Counted from the stretch's first letter, positions 1 through 5,572 are shown. The stretch is 8,596 nt of DNA from Desulfuromonadaceae bacterium (GCA_028686145.1 JAQUCQ010000128.1:1-8596), one strand, 5' to 3'. Made by a program: numbers and translations. The notes: generated by a model not told the origin, from the letters alone.

Positions 1-284
1 TTGACATCGACTGCTGCCCAGCTCTTCAAGCGCTCTTCGGTGTCGAAAAGCATCAGGTAATCGTTCCCTTCCGATTCGATGACAAGGGGGAGAACCTGTC
101 CTTCCTCAATAGCAGATTCTTCGCCTGCTTCCTGTGGATCAAGAGTAGGAACACAAAAGGTCGTGTTGAGAAAAATGTCGTAATACTTCGACTGACGTTT
201 GGAATTATCCATATCATCGCGCAGGGTTTGTAACGCCTGATCAAGCTTGGTCATCTCCTGAGGTTTATCTGTTGACACTACCAT
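1..284 (-). CDS. SseB-family protein, partial (5' part; runs off left edge)
   Basis: Reading the minus strand from ATG at 284, the frame stays open to the window edge (94 codons). It begins MVVSTDKPQEMTKLDQALQ and continues with an acidic helical stretch, then FCVPTLDP, VLPLVIESEGNDYLMLFDTEERLKSW. The alternation of a VPTL segment, LPLVI, YLMLFDTEERL and a following SW is typical of the SseB N-terminal domain, a family of small soluble proteins first named for enhanced serine sensitivity and of poorly defined function. A GAGGT sequence about 9 nt upstream supports the start at 284. The in-frame ATG at 254 directly abuts AGGAG and is a worse start; ATG at 326 lacks a Shine-Dalgarno. The first bases overlap the end of a 30-codon frame, suggesting translational coupling. 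The family call is by recognition of pattern; the C-terminal half is not visible. Confidence 0.75.
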   Translation of the reverse strand, partial: MVVSTDKPQEMTKLDQALQTLRDDMDNSKRQSKYYDIFLNTTFCVPTLDPQEAGEESAIEEGQVLPLVIESEGNDYLMLFDTEERLKSWAAVDV

Positions 285-370
285 TGGTTGGTTACCTCGA
301 TCAGCTGGTGGCCGAACTGCAGGCATTGAGCTTCTGTTTCTACGCGGATATGACGGGTGCTGGCAGGCAT
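278..370 (-). CDS. Possible 30-aa leader or small protein overlapping the SseB-family gene
   Basis: On the minus strand an ATG at 370 is preceded by AAGGAG with about 6 nt spacing. It opens a 30-codon frame (MPASTRHIRVETEAQ..., ending VTNQW) that stops at 278-280, 7 nt inside the SseB-family gene. A promoter candidate 35-60 nt upstream places this frame first on the transcript. I do not recognise the peptide: it is soluble-looking, with no signal or membrane segment. It could be a translated leader that couples translation into the next gene, a small protein in its own right, or a chance frame. The good ribosome binding site and stop/start overlap favour translation; nothing shows a function. 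Confidence 0.4.
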   Translation of the reverse strand: MPASTRHIRVETEAQCLQFGHQLIEVTNQW

Positions 371-403
371 AGGGGCTCCTTGGCATGAATGAAAATTTTC
401 GGC

Positions 404-432
404 ATAGTAGCTGAAACCGCAGGGGATGGCAA
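404..432 (-). promoter_or_regulatory. Candidate sigma70 promoter for the SseB-family transcript
   Basis: On the minus strand, TTGCCA (427-432) and TACTAT (404-409) are separated by 17 bp, matching 5/6 and 4/6 of the consensus. The predicted start, near 397, lies about 27 nt before the ATG at 370. A 10-bp palindrome GAAAATTTTC (391-400) covers the predicted start site and could be an operator. Confidence 0.5.
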
Positions 433-484
433 TCGGCAATAAGCTCTCCAGGCCAAACGGGTGCCCCCAAATTAATAAATTCTA

Positions 485-512
485 TTGACAAGTTTTCCCG
501 TTGAGGTAAGAT
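485..512 (+). promoter_or_regulatory. Promoter P1 upstream of the tandem riboswitches
   Basis: A perfect TTGACA (485-490) and TAAGAT (507-512, 4/6) lie 16 bp apart. The predicted start is near 519, about 30 nt before the first aptamer. Transcripts from here would have to pass both riboswitch terminators to reach the envelope operon. Confidence 0.6.
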
Positions 513-529
513 GCGCGCAAACAAAGCAC

Positions 530-631
530 TGATTCAATACAGTGGTTAGACGATAATACTAAACCATTCGCGAGAATGGGACGGAAAGCCTATAGGGTCT
601 CACAGAGACAGCCGGGTCGCCGAAATATCCA
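530..631 (+). repeat. Direct repeat copy 1 (102 bp, contains aptamer 1)
   Basis: Bases 530-631 are identical to 729-830 at an offset of 199 bp. Similarity continues beyond the perfect block through the terminator to the shared TGTGCCAT(A/C)ACATT after each T-run. The duplicated unit is therefore about 145 bp, with divergence concentrated in the 3' arm of the terminator hairpin. Confidence 0.95.
548..627 (+). promoter_or_regulatory. GEMM-I riboswitch aptamer 1 (cGAMP / c-di-GMP class)
   Basis: The sequence carries the GEMM-I core in order: ATACTAAACC, P2 stem CCATTC/GAATGG capped by the GNRA loop GCGA (564-579), GGGACGGAAAGCC, a GTCTC-ACA-GAGAC hairpin, then AGCCGGGTCGCCGAA. This is the Geobacter type of the family. 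Aligned to the Vibrio Vc2 aptamer, the specificity base G20 falls on an A here, which in published work favours cGAMP over c-di-GMP; that alignment is mine by eye. The 3' side of the aptamer is also the 5' arm of the following terminator, so ligand binding should disrupt termination, giving an ON switch. Confidence 0.93.
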
Positions 632-659
632 ACAGATATTTGGTGACTCGGCTTTTTTT
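611..659 (+). terminator. Intrinsic terminator / expression platform of riboswitch 1
   Basis: The arm GCCGGGTCGCCGAAATAT (611-628) pairs with 636-652 (ending ACTCGGC) using several G-U pairs and one bulge. The loop is CCAACAG and seven T follow (653-659). The 5' arm overlaps aptamer 1, so aptamer folding and terminator folding exclude each other. Confidence 0.9.
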
Positions 660-700
660 GTGCCATAACATTTGTATCTGCGGCAATGATGATTTTACTT

Positions 701-729
701 TTGACAGGGGGCAAACGCCCGCTAATAAT
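701..729 (+). promoter_or_regulatory. Promoter P2 between the two riboswitches
   Basis: TTGACA (701-706) and AATAAT (724-729, 5/6) are separated by exactly 17 bp, the best promoter match in the window. The predicted start near 736 is after the first terminator and just ahead of aptamer 2. RNA from this promoter therefore meets only the second riboswitch. Confidence 0.7.
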
Positions 730-830
730 GATTCAATACAGTGGTTAGACGATAATACTAAACCATTCGCGAGAATGGGACGGAAAGCCTATAGGGTCTC
801 ACAGAGACAGCCGGGTCGCCGAAATATCCA
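729..830 (+). repeat. Direct repeat copy 2 (102 bp, contains aptamer 2)
   Basis: Second copy of the block at 530-631, with no mismatch over 102 bp. The next mismatches start at 831 and accumulate in the terminator. Confidence 0.95.
747..826 (+). promoter_or_regulatory. GEMM-I riboswitch aptamer 2 (cGAMP / c-di-GMP class)
   Basis: The aptamer is identical in sequence to aptamer 1, with P2 at 763-778 and the GTCTC/GAGAC hairpin near 796-808. It has the same A at the inferred position 20, so ligand preference should be the same. It lies about 165 nt upstream of the start of the first L,D-transpeptidase gene and is the switch closest to the operon. Confidence 0.93.
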
Positions 831-856
831 GCAGATGTTCGGCCCCGGTTTTTTTT
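811..856 (+). terminator. Intrinsic terminator / expression platform of riboswitch 2
   Basis: CCGGGTCGCCGAA (811-823) pairs with TTCGGCCCCGG (838-848), leaving two bases bulged. Eight T follow (849-856). The 3' arm differs from that of terminator 1 and the pairing register differs too, so the two switches may have different thresholds despite identical aptamers. Confidence 0.88.
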
Positions 857-992
857 GTGCCATCACATTGGACCGGAGTAAGGGTGTCCGGACGCACGAT
901 CATTGTCAGGAAAGAACAGAGTGGGCAGAAGCTGCGCTGAGGTCCGCCGTCACGATTCGGGGCGAACTTTCGACACAAGGAGATATACAATA

Positions 993-2351
993 TTGAAAGG
1001 ATCTTATTTACCCATGTGTCGGAATATTACACTGCAGCCCTTTTCCAATTCACTTCGTCTTGTGGCTCTTCTTGTTGTAATCATATCTCTCAATGGGTGT
1101 GCTGCAATGAGAGGCTTTCATGAGGAAGACCAGCTTGTTCCAAGGCTTGGAGAAGAATATACCGCACAAAATGTGTTTTCTGTTGCAAAAGGAGATGATG
1201 TCATAGGCCGGTTGAAATACATCCGTCTTGAAAAGGGGGATACACTGCCGGATATTGCACGGCACTTCAGTCTGGGACTCAATGGAGTCAGTGCCGCTAA
1301 TCCCGGGGTAGATATATGGGTACCTGAGGCCGGAAAACGTATTATGTTGCCTCTGAGTTTTATCCTGCCGGACGCTCCTCGAAAAGGCATTGTGATCAAC
1401 TTGGCCACAATGAGGCTGTTTGAATTTAGAGGAAATAGTGGGTTGCTGGCAGTATTGACCTACCCGGTCGGTGTCGGTACCGAAGAGAAGCCCACTCCGA
1501 GGGGCCTCATGCGTGTGGAGCGCAAGGTAAGCCAGCCGACCTGGCACGTGCCGGCCTCAATTGCCAAGGCTCATCTGGAAAAAGGAGATCCTCTGCCCGC
1601 TGCAGTTCTACCGGGGCCTCTAAATCCCTTGGGTGAATATGCGCTTTATTTAAGTGCGCCGAGTTATTTGATCCATGGCACTAATAAACCGGCCAGCGTT
1701 GGCCTTAGAGCATCCAATGGTTGCATAAGACTCTTTCCGGAAAGCGTGAAAAAGCTCTATGGAAACACTCCGGTTAAAACAGCGGTAAACATTGTTAACC
1801 AGCCATATCTCGTCGGTCAAAGCAACGGAGTTGTTTACATGGAAGTACATGCGTCCACGGAAGAGTTGGACACTGCTGAGTTTGATAAGATGTATACAAA
1901 ATTGAAAACTATTGAAAAGGAATCAGGGCGCACGCTTGACTGGAGTAAAGTTAAGAAAGTATTGGCCGAGGCCCGCGGGATTCCTGTCCCCATATTTGAG
2001 ATCAGGCAAGGAAGTGGAAAAGAGATTGCGGAACCGATGGAAGTCAGGCACCCAGATAAATTATATGGCAGACCGGAAATACCGGAACTTAAAACAGATG
2101 AGTGGTCTGTTTTGGCTGCTGACATGCGTGACGAGACTGATGCTGTGAGGCTTTCCGCCATTATCAACCATCAGGGGCCGCAAATCCCGGCACGGGTGAT
2201 ATCAAACAACGATAGTTACCGAGTTATCGCTGGCCCTTTCAATGATATCAGAGAGGCCAATGATGCAATCAAACGCTTGAAAATCGATTTGGAAATTGAT
2301 GCTACATTGATTGAACCTATCAAACGAGAGAGGGGAGGTGAAAAACGATGA
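993..2351 (+). CDS. LysM-YkuD-SPOR lipoprotein L,D-transpeptidase
   Basis: Start TTG at 993 is chosen because AAGGAGA (977-983) lies 9 nt upstream; ATG at 1014 (445 aa) is the alternative, with a weaker GAAAGGA at 12 nt. The 452-aa product has a lipoprotein signal with lipobox LNGC (Cys36). A LysM-like segment follows (about 75-120: GDTLPDIARHF, AANPGVDIWVP), then a YkuD catalytic domain (about 132-268) with HGT at His228 and SNGCIR around Cys244 and Arg246, and a C-terminal SPOR-like domain (about 371-440: WSVLAADM, YRVIAGPFNDIREANDAI). YkuD enzymes use the cysteine to form 3-3 peptidoglycan crosslinks or to attach Braun-type lipoproteins to meso-DAP. SPOR domains bind denuded, septal glycan. 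It is presumably anchored to a membrane facing the periplasm. It is first in an operon controlled by two riboswitches and overlaps the next gene by 4 nt (ATGA). LysM plus SPOR on one transpeptidase gives two glycan-binding modules. Confidence 0.93.
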   Translation: MKGSYLPMCRNITLQPFSNSLRLVALLVVIISLNGCAAMRGFHEEDQLVPRLGEEYTAQNVFSVAKGDDVIGRLKYIRLEKGDTLPDIARHFSLGLNGVSAANPGVDIWVPEAGKRIMLPLSFILPDAPRKGIVINLATMRLFEFRGNSGLLAVLTYPVGVGTEEKPTPRGLMRVERKVSQPTWHVPASIAKAHLEKGDPLPAAVLPGPLNPLGEYALYLSAPSYLIHGTNKPASVGLRASNGCIRLFPESVKKLYGNTPVKTAVNIVNQPYLVGQSNGVVYMEVHASTEELDTAEFDKMYTKLKTIEKESGRTLDWSKVKKVLAEARGIPVPIFEIRQGSGKEIAEPMEVRHPDKLYGRPEIPELKTDEWSVLAADMRDETDAVRLSAIINHQGPQIPARVISNNDSYRVIAGPFNDIREANDAIKRLKIDLEIDATLIEPIKRERGGEKR

Positions 2352-2692
2352 AGAATAATCTTTTAGTGGTCTTGATGATGCTTGTTCTTGCAATTTCTTT
2401 GAGTGGTTGTGCAACAACAAGTGAACTGGAGAAAGTTCAGTCGCAACAAATGCTGACTGGTGCAAAAGCTGATCAGGCAGCGCTGGATGCCCAGGCTGCC
2501 AAGACTGCAGCTGATGCGGCCACGTTAAAGGCAGAGGCTGCCGCAACCCGGGCAGAAGATGCTCTCAAAATGGCAGAGGAAAGGACCAAGATTGCAGATG
2601 AAAAGGCGATGATCGCGGATGAAAAGGCTAAGATCGCAGATGAAAAGGCGAAGAAGGCTGACGATATTTTCCGAAAATCAATGAAGAAGTAA
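2348..2692 (+). CDS. Lpp/OprI-like alanine-zipper outer membrane lipoprotein
   Basis: The 114-aa product has a signal peptide ending in lipobox LSGC (Cys21). The mature part is a single Ala-rich helix with heptad spacing (AALDAQAAKTAADAATLKAE), then three near-perfect heptads (IADEKAM/K, residues 82-102), and it ends SMKK. Alanine-zipper lipoproteins of the Braun/OprI type trimerise and are linked through their C-terminal Lys to peptidoglycan DAP by L,D-transpeptidases. The mature length of about 94 residues exceeds Lpp (58) and OprI (about 64), so a longer coil and wider spacing could be spanned. AGGGGAGGTG ends 7 nt before the ATG. The start overlaps the upstream transpeptidase stop, implying translational coupling. 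The pairing with two YkuD genes strongly suggests this is their substrate; actual crosslinking is inferred. Confidence 0.85.
   Translation: MKNNLLVVLMMLVLAISLSGCATTSELEKVQSQQMLTGAKADQAALDAQAAKTAADAATLKAEAAATRAEDALKMAEERTKIADEKAMIADEKAKIADEKAKKADDIFRKSMKK
2591..2653 (+). repeat. Three tandem 21-bp repeats encoding heptads
   Basis: Three in-frame 21-bp units (2591-2611, 2612-2632, 2633-2653) each encode IADEKA plus K or M, and a partial fourth follows (KADD). They differ by only a few, mostly synonymous, bases, pointing to recent expansion of the coiled coil by repeat duplication. Confidence 0.85.
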
Positions 2693-2727
2693 GTCGATTT
2701 TTTGGGGTGCTATCTTTAACGTTGGTG

Positions 2728-2757
2728 AAGTGGCAGGGTTTTGATGCTCTGCCGCTT
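2728..2757 (+). terminator. Intercistronic hairpin, possible weak terminator
   Basis: AAGTGGCAG (2728-2736) pairs with CTGCCGCTT (2749-2757), with one G-U pair and a 12-nt loop. TTTTT comes 7 nt later. It lies between the lipoprotein gene and the second transpeptidase gene, and could partly terminate or protect the upstream mRNA, giving more lipoprotein than enzyme. The distance of the T-run makes a full terminator doubtful. Confidence 0.4.
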
Positions 2758-2850
2758 CCTGACGTTTTTGTCGCAGAATGAGGAATGGTTTTGAGAACAT
2801 CACATATAGTACTCTCGGATATGAATTCGCCATATGGGAAAAAGCTACAT

Positions 2851-3837
2851 ATGCTGGGTAAGCATCTAACCATATTTTTTGTCTGCATCATAATGGCGCC
2901 ACTGCTCATGTGCGGATGCAGTCACTTTGATGAAGGATCTCAGGCCAAGTCAACGCTCATGGAAGCGAATGATTTTTTCAGCCAGGGAAACTACCAGGAC
3001 TCTCTGAGTAAATACGAGCAGATTATTAAAAAATATCCCACGATGGGAGACAGGGTTCTTTTTGAGATGGGTATTGTATATGCGTATCCCAAGAATGAGC
3101 AGAAGGATTACCAGAAATCTCTGGAATGTTTTCAGAAACTCATTAAGGACTACCCCGGGAGTGAGTACAAGAAGGATAGTGCGTTGATGATATTTAATAT
3201 CAATAATGTCATTATTAAAGATAAGACGATTGCTGCGCAGCAAGCACATAGTGACACTCTTCAACAAGAACTTAAAAGCAATGAGGATGTGATTGTTACC
3301 TTGCAAAAAAAGATTGAAGCACTTGAAAAAGAGGTACGGAACAAAGAGGAAGAGAATAGTAAATTGCAAAAAGAGCTTTTTGTAATCCAGAAGGGCCCGG
3401 CAGACAAGATTCTGATAGAAAAGAAAGAGCGGCGATTGTCATTGATCTCAAAGGGCAAGGTGCTCAAGACCTACAAAATAGCCTTGGGTGGAAACCCGAA
3501 TAGTCCAAAAGAGCGGCAAGGCGATAACAAAACTCCGGAGGGAACTTACATCATCGATTCAAGAAACAGGGACAGCGGATATCACCTGTCTCTTCATATT
3601 TCCTATCCAAACGAGAAAGACAAAAAGCGAGCAAAACAACTGGGTGTTTCTCCGGGCGGAGACATTATGATCCACGGTCTTAAGAATGGATTTTCGTGGG
3701 TTGGTGATCTCCATACAGAGGTTGACTGGACGAAAGGGTGTATTGCCGTTACCGACGAAGAAATAGAGGAAATCGACCAGCTGGTGCCAAATGGCACGAT
3801 CGTTGAGATAAGGCCGAGAACATGCTTGGCTCCTTGA
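2851..3837 (+). CDS. Lipoprotein with TPR-like repeats, coiled coil and YkuD L,D-transpeptidase domain
   Basis: From ATG at 2851 (328 aa) the protein begins with a hydrophobic signal ending MCGC (probable lipid Cys23). ATGs at 2785 and 2821 are in-frame alternatives with poorer Shine-Dalgarno spacing. Residues 36-122 carry BamD/YbgF-like TPR motifs (ANDFFSQGNYQDSLSKYEQI, then YQKSLECFQKLIKDYPGSEY). Residues 128-178 form a charged coiled coil. Residues 185-322 are a YkuD domain (KTYKIALGGNPNSPK, TPEGTY, MIHGLKNG, DWTKGCIAVTDEEIEEI) with His275 and Cys297. The Arg usually following the Cys-Ile pair is Ala here, as in the YafK-like branch, whose E. coli member (DpaA) removes Lpp from the wall. 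Attachment and release are therefore both possible activities. It probably belongs to the riboswitch operon, 158 bp after the lipoprotein gene. The final residues after VEIRP (RTCLAP) seem to be encoded by antisense of an AraC remnant. This gene is visibly more A+T-rich than the reductase gene beyond it. Confidence 0.85.
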   Translation: MLGKHLTIFFVCIIMAPLLMCGCSHFDEGSQAKSTLMEANDFFSQGNYQDSLSKYEQIIKKYPTMGDRVLFEMGIVYAYPKNEQKDYQKSLECFQKLIKDYPGSEYKKDSALMIFNINNVIIKDKTIAAQQAHSDTLQQELKSNEDVIVTLQKKIEALEKEVRNKEEENSKLQKELFVIQKGPADKILIEKKERRLSLISKGKVLKTYKIALGGNPNSPKERQGDNKTPEGTYIIDSRNRDSGYHLSLHISYPNEKDKKRAKQLGVSPGGDIMIHGLKNGFSWVGDLHTEVDWTKGCIAVTDEEIEEIDQLVPNGTIVEIRPRTCLAP

Positions 3838-4041
3838 ACAACCAGGCACACGCTCGGTTCGTACATTCCGGTGGTCGGTTCGACCGGTACCTTTTCGTCG
3901 AAAAAACGACAAGCCCGGGACAGTGGTTGTATGTAGCTCGCCATTTCCGGTTAATCGGGCAATGCTCTTTACCAAAACATTGATTGCAACTTTCAAACTG
4001 TTCTTCTCAATAGCATTCACAACGGTCTCTTTTACCTTCAA
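3816..4041 (-). pseudogene. Remnant of an AraC-family regulator (N-terminal domain), frameshifted and truncated
   Basis: On the minus strand a frame starts at TTG 4041, with AGGAGA 7 nt upstream, and reads KETVVNAIEKNSLKVAINVL, then TGNGELHTTTVPGLSFF. The family pattern then continues only in another frame: EKVPVEPTTGMYEPSVCLVV, then QGAKHVL. This is the hallmark of the AraC N-terminal arm domain (PGLSFFR...P.EP..MYEPS.CLVVQG). Dropping one base from the six-A run at 3901-3906 would restore a single frame, so a homopolymer indel (or a sequencing error) is the likely frameshift. After QGAKHVL the similarity stops at the junction with the second transpeptidase gene. The rest of the sensory domain and the helix-turn-helix DNA-binding domain are missing, so the remnant cannot bind DNA. 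AraC_N regulators are often divergent from aldo/keto reductases, as here. Confidence 0.72.
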
Positions 4042-4163
4042 TACGTTCTCCTAAATAGCACAAATCCCCCTCTTCGCGTAACAACTGTGATCCAAACGTT
4101 CGTACGATTAGGCAAAAAAACGACAGGATTGGTCTACCTGCTTCTGGTTTAGCTGGAGTACGA

Positions 4164-4169
4164 TATAAT
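4164..4169 (+). promoter_or_regulatory. Candidate -10 element for the aldo/keto reductase gene
   Basis: A perfect TATAAT lies 45 bp before the ATG, with no recognisable -35 hexamer at 16-18 bp upstream. A good -10 with a poor -35 fits an activator-dependent promoter, consistent with the adjacent divergent AraC-type regulator having once controlled it. Confidence 0.45.
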
Positions 4170-4213
4170 CATAAACATCGTAAGGGCGGTTAATTAGTGA
4201 AAAGGAGAAGACA

Positions 4214-5218
4214 ATGAAAAAACGAATATTAGGTAAAAGTGGTCTGGAGGTTTCTGCTCTGGGACTTGGCTGCATGGGGATGAGTTTTTCGTACGGTCCA
4301 CCTAAAGACAAGCAGGAGATGATTGCGCTCCTTCGGGTCGCTGTTGAACGTGGTGTCACCTTCTTTGATACGGCAGAGGTCTATGGCCCGTTCACCAACG
4401 AGGCACTTGTCGGTGAGGCGCTGGCGCCGCTACGCGATCAGGTGGTGATCGCCACCAAGTTTGGCTTCGATACCAGCGTGGATCCTCGAGGGATGAAGGG
4501 GGCAGGTCCGGTCTTGAACAGCAGGCCCGAGCATATAAGAGAGGTGGCTGAGGCCTCGCTCAAGAGACTCAGGACCGACGTAATTGACCTGTTTTATCAG
4601 CATCGCGTCGATCCGGATGTACCGATCGAAGAGGTCGCCGGAGCAGTGAAGGAACTGATCCGGGAAGGGAAAGTCAAGCATTTCGGTCTCTCTGAAGCGG
4701 GAATCCAAACAATCCGCCGCGCTCATGCCGTCCAACCGGTGGCAGCGGTCCAGAACGAATATTCACTCTGGTTCAGGCGCCCTGAAGAGGGACTGCTCCA
4801 GACTCTTGAAGAGCTGGGGATCGGCCTCGTCCCCTACAGCCCATTGGGCAAAGGGTTTCTCACCGGGAAGATGGATGCAAGCACCACCTTCGACACCACC
4901 GATTTCCGCAGTACTCTTCCCCGCTTCACACCCGAGGCGCTGCAAGCAAATCAGGAGTTGGTTGACCTGCTCGGCCGGATCGCGGTAGAGAAGAATGCCA
5001 CTCCGGCCCAGATCGCGTTAGCCTGGTTGTTGGCTCAGAAACAGTGGATCGTGCCGATCCCGGGTACCACGAAACTGGAACGGCTGGACGAGAATATCGG
5101 AGCGGTAGCACTCGAACTCACCCGCGTCGATCTTGGTGCGATCGAGAAGGCTGCTGCACAGATCACGGTACAGGGCGCGCGATACCCTGACAAGCTGGAG
5201 GAACTGACCGGTCGTTGA
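4214..5218 (+). CDS. Aldo/keto reductase (NADPH-dependent oxidoreductase)
   Basis: The 334-aa product is a full-length single-domain aldo/keto reductase, a cytosolic (alpha/beta)8 barrel that reduces aldehydes or ketones with NAD(P)H. It starts RILGKSGLEVSALGLGCMGM. The catalytic tetrad is visible as Asp52 and Tyr57 (FFDTAEVYG), Lys82 (ATKFGF) and His130 (FYQHRVD). Cofactor-binding elements are SPLGKGFLTGK (209-219) and PIPGTTKLERLDEN (281-294). The LGxGCMGMS start and QHRVDP signature are typical of the YakC/AKR13-like branch; the substrate cannot be told. AAGGAGA sits 5 nt before the ATG. The gene is monocistronic and more G+C-rich than the transpeptidase genes to its left. Its divergent regulator is degraded, so regulation may be lost or constitutive. 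Confidence 0.95.
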   Translation: MKKRILGKSGLEVSALGLGCMGMSFSYGPPKDKQEMIALLRVAVERGVTFFDTAEVYGPFTNEALVGEALAPLRDQVVIATKFGFDTSVDPRGMKGAGPVLNSRPEHIREVAEASLKRLRTDVIDLFYQHRVDPDVPIEEVAGAVKELIREGKVKHFGLSEAGIQTIRRAHAVQPVAAVQNEYSLWFRRPEEGLLQTLEELGIGLVPYSPLGKGFLTGKMDASTTFDTTDFRSTLPRFTPEALQANQELVDLLGRIAVEKNATPAQIALAWLLAQKQWIVPIPGTTKLERLDENIGAVALELTRVDLGAIEKAAAQITVQGARYPDKLEELTGR

Positions 5219-5280
5219 TTGGTATGACCATCGGAGGCGATCAATACAAAGCCCGCTTCAACGCCAACACAAAAATGACA

Positions 5281-5319
5281 AGGGGACAGGCTGCTTTATG
5301 AAATGGGCGCCTGTCCTCT
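5281..5319 (+). terminator. Hairpin after the reductase gene, no U-tract
   Basis: AGGGGACAGGC (5281-5291) pairs with GCCTGTCCTCT (5309-5319), 11 bp with one G-U pair. No run of T follows. It starts 62 nt after the reductase stop and may protect or define the mRNA 3' end. Confidence 0.5.
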
Positions 5320-5359
5320 CGTGAGAGTAACACGCCGGGTAGAACATGCTCTTCAAAAC

Positions 5360-5395
5360 ACCAATGGCCGACTCCTGATGGAATCGGCCATTGGT
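5360..5395. terminator. Bidirectional terminator-like hairpin between convergent genes
   Basis: ACCAATGGCCGA (5360-5371) and TCGGCCATTGGT (5384-5395) form a perfect 12-bp stem with a 12-nt loop. On the minus strand GTTTTG follows at once, suiting termination of the small gene at 5414-5542. On the plus strand ATCATTTAATAA follows, a weaker U-tract for the reductase transcript. Confidence 0.65.
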
Positions 5396-5413
5396 ATCAT
5401 TTAATAAGTTATT

Positions 5414-5542
5414 TCAGTCCGCACTTGCCACGCAAGGCTCCTGATCCCACATGTCAAATTCTTCTTCCGTGACCCGGTGAAGTTCTACGGGTATAAATTC
5501 CCCCTTCAGGGTCTTGGCTCTGTTACTATTTTTGGCTCTCAT
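5414..5542 (-). CDS. 42-aa hypothetical small protein with strong translation and promoter signals
   Basis: On the minus strand, ATG at 5542 is preceded by AAGGAGGG at good spacing. The frame encodes MRAKNSNRAKTLKGEFIPVE, then LHRVTEEEFDMWDQEPCVAS and AD, and stops at 5414-5416. The N-terminus is basic (Arg/Lys/Asn), the C-terminal half acidic, with one Trp and one Cys and no signal peptide or membrane segment. I do not recognise it; a regulatory peptide or a modified-peptide precursor are guesses only. Support for a real gene comes from the assembled unit: promoter with 17-bp spacing, an operator-like palindrome over the -35, a strong ribosome binding site, and a perfect hairpin followed by TTTT just after the stop. 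Confidence 0.65.
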   Translation of the reverse strand: MRAKNSNRAKTLKGEFIPVELHRVTEEEFDMWDQEPCVASAD

Positions 5543-5572
5543 ATATGATCCCTCCTTCCACTCTTTGGCTTC

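Noticed and set aside
53..244. 63-codon minus-strand frame
   Set aside because: It is a shadow of the SseB-family frame, which has the recognisable protein pattern and continues off the left edge.
903..992. N-terminal extension of the first transpeptidase to ATG 903
   Set aside because: It would put 30 extra residues before a good lipoprotein signal peptide; AAGGAGA at 977-983 points to TTG 993 or ATG 1014.
640..996. 118-codon plus-strand frame running through the second riboswitch
   Set aside because: It translates aptamer and terminator RNA, has no ribosome binding site, and the overlapping RNA structures explain the sequence.
3559..4041. Intact 160-codon minus-strand protein
   Set aside because: Only its first 50 or so residues look like AraC_N; the rest is antisense to the transpeptidase gene. 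Treated as a frameshifted remnant.
4100..4107. TCGTACGA palindrome in the regulator-reductase intergenic region
   Set aside because: Only 8 bp and AraC-type sites are usually direct repeats; too short to call an operator.
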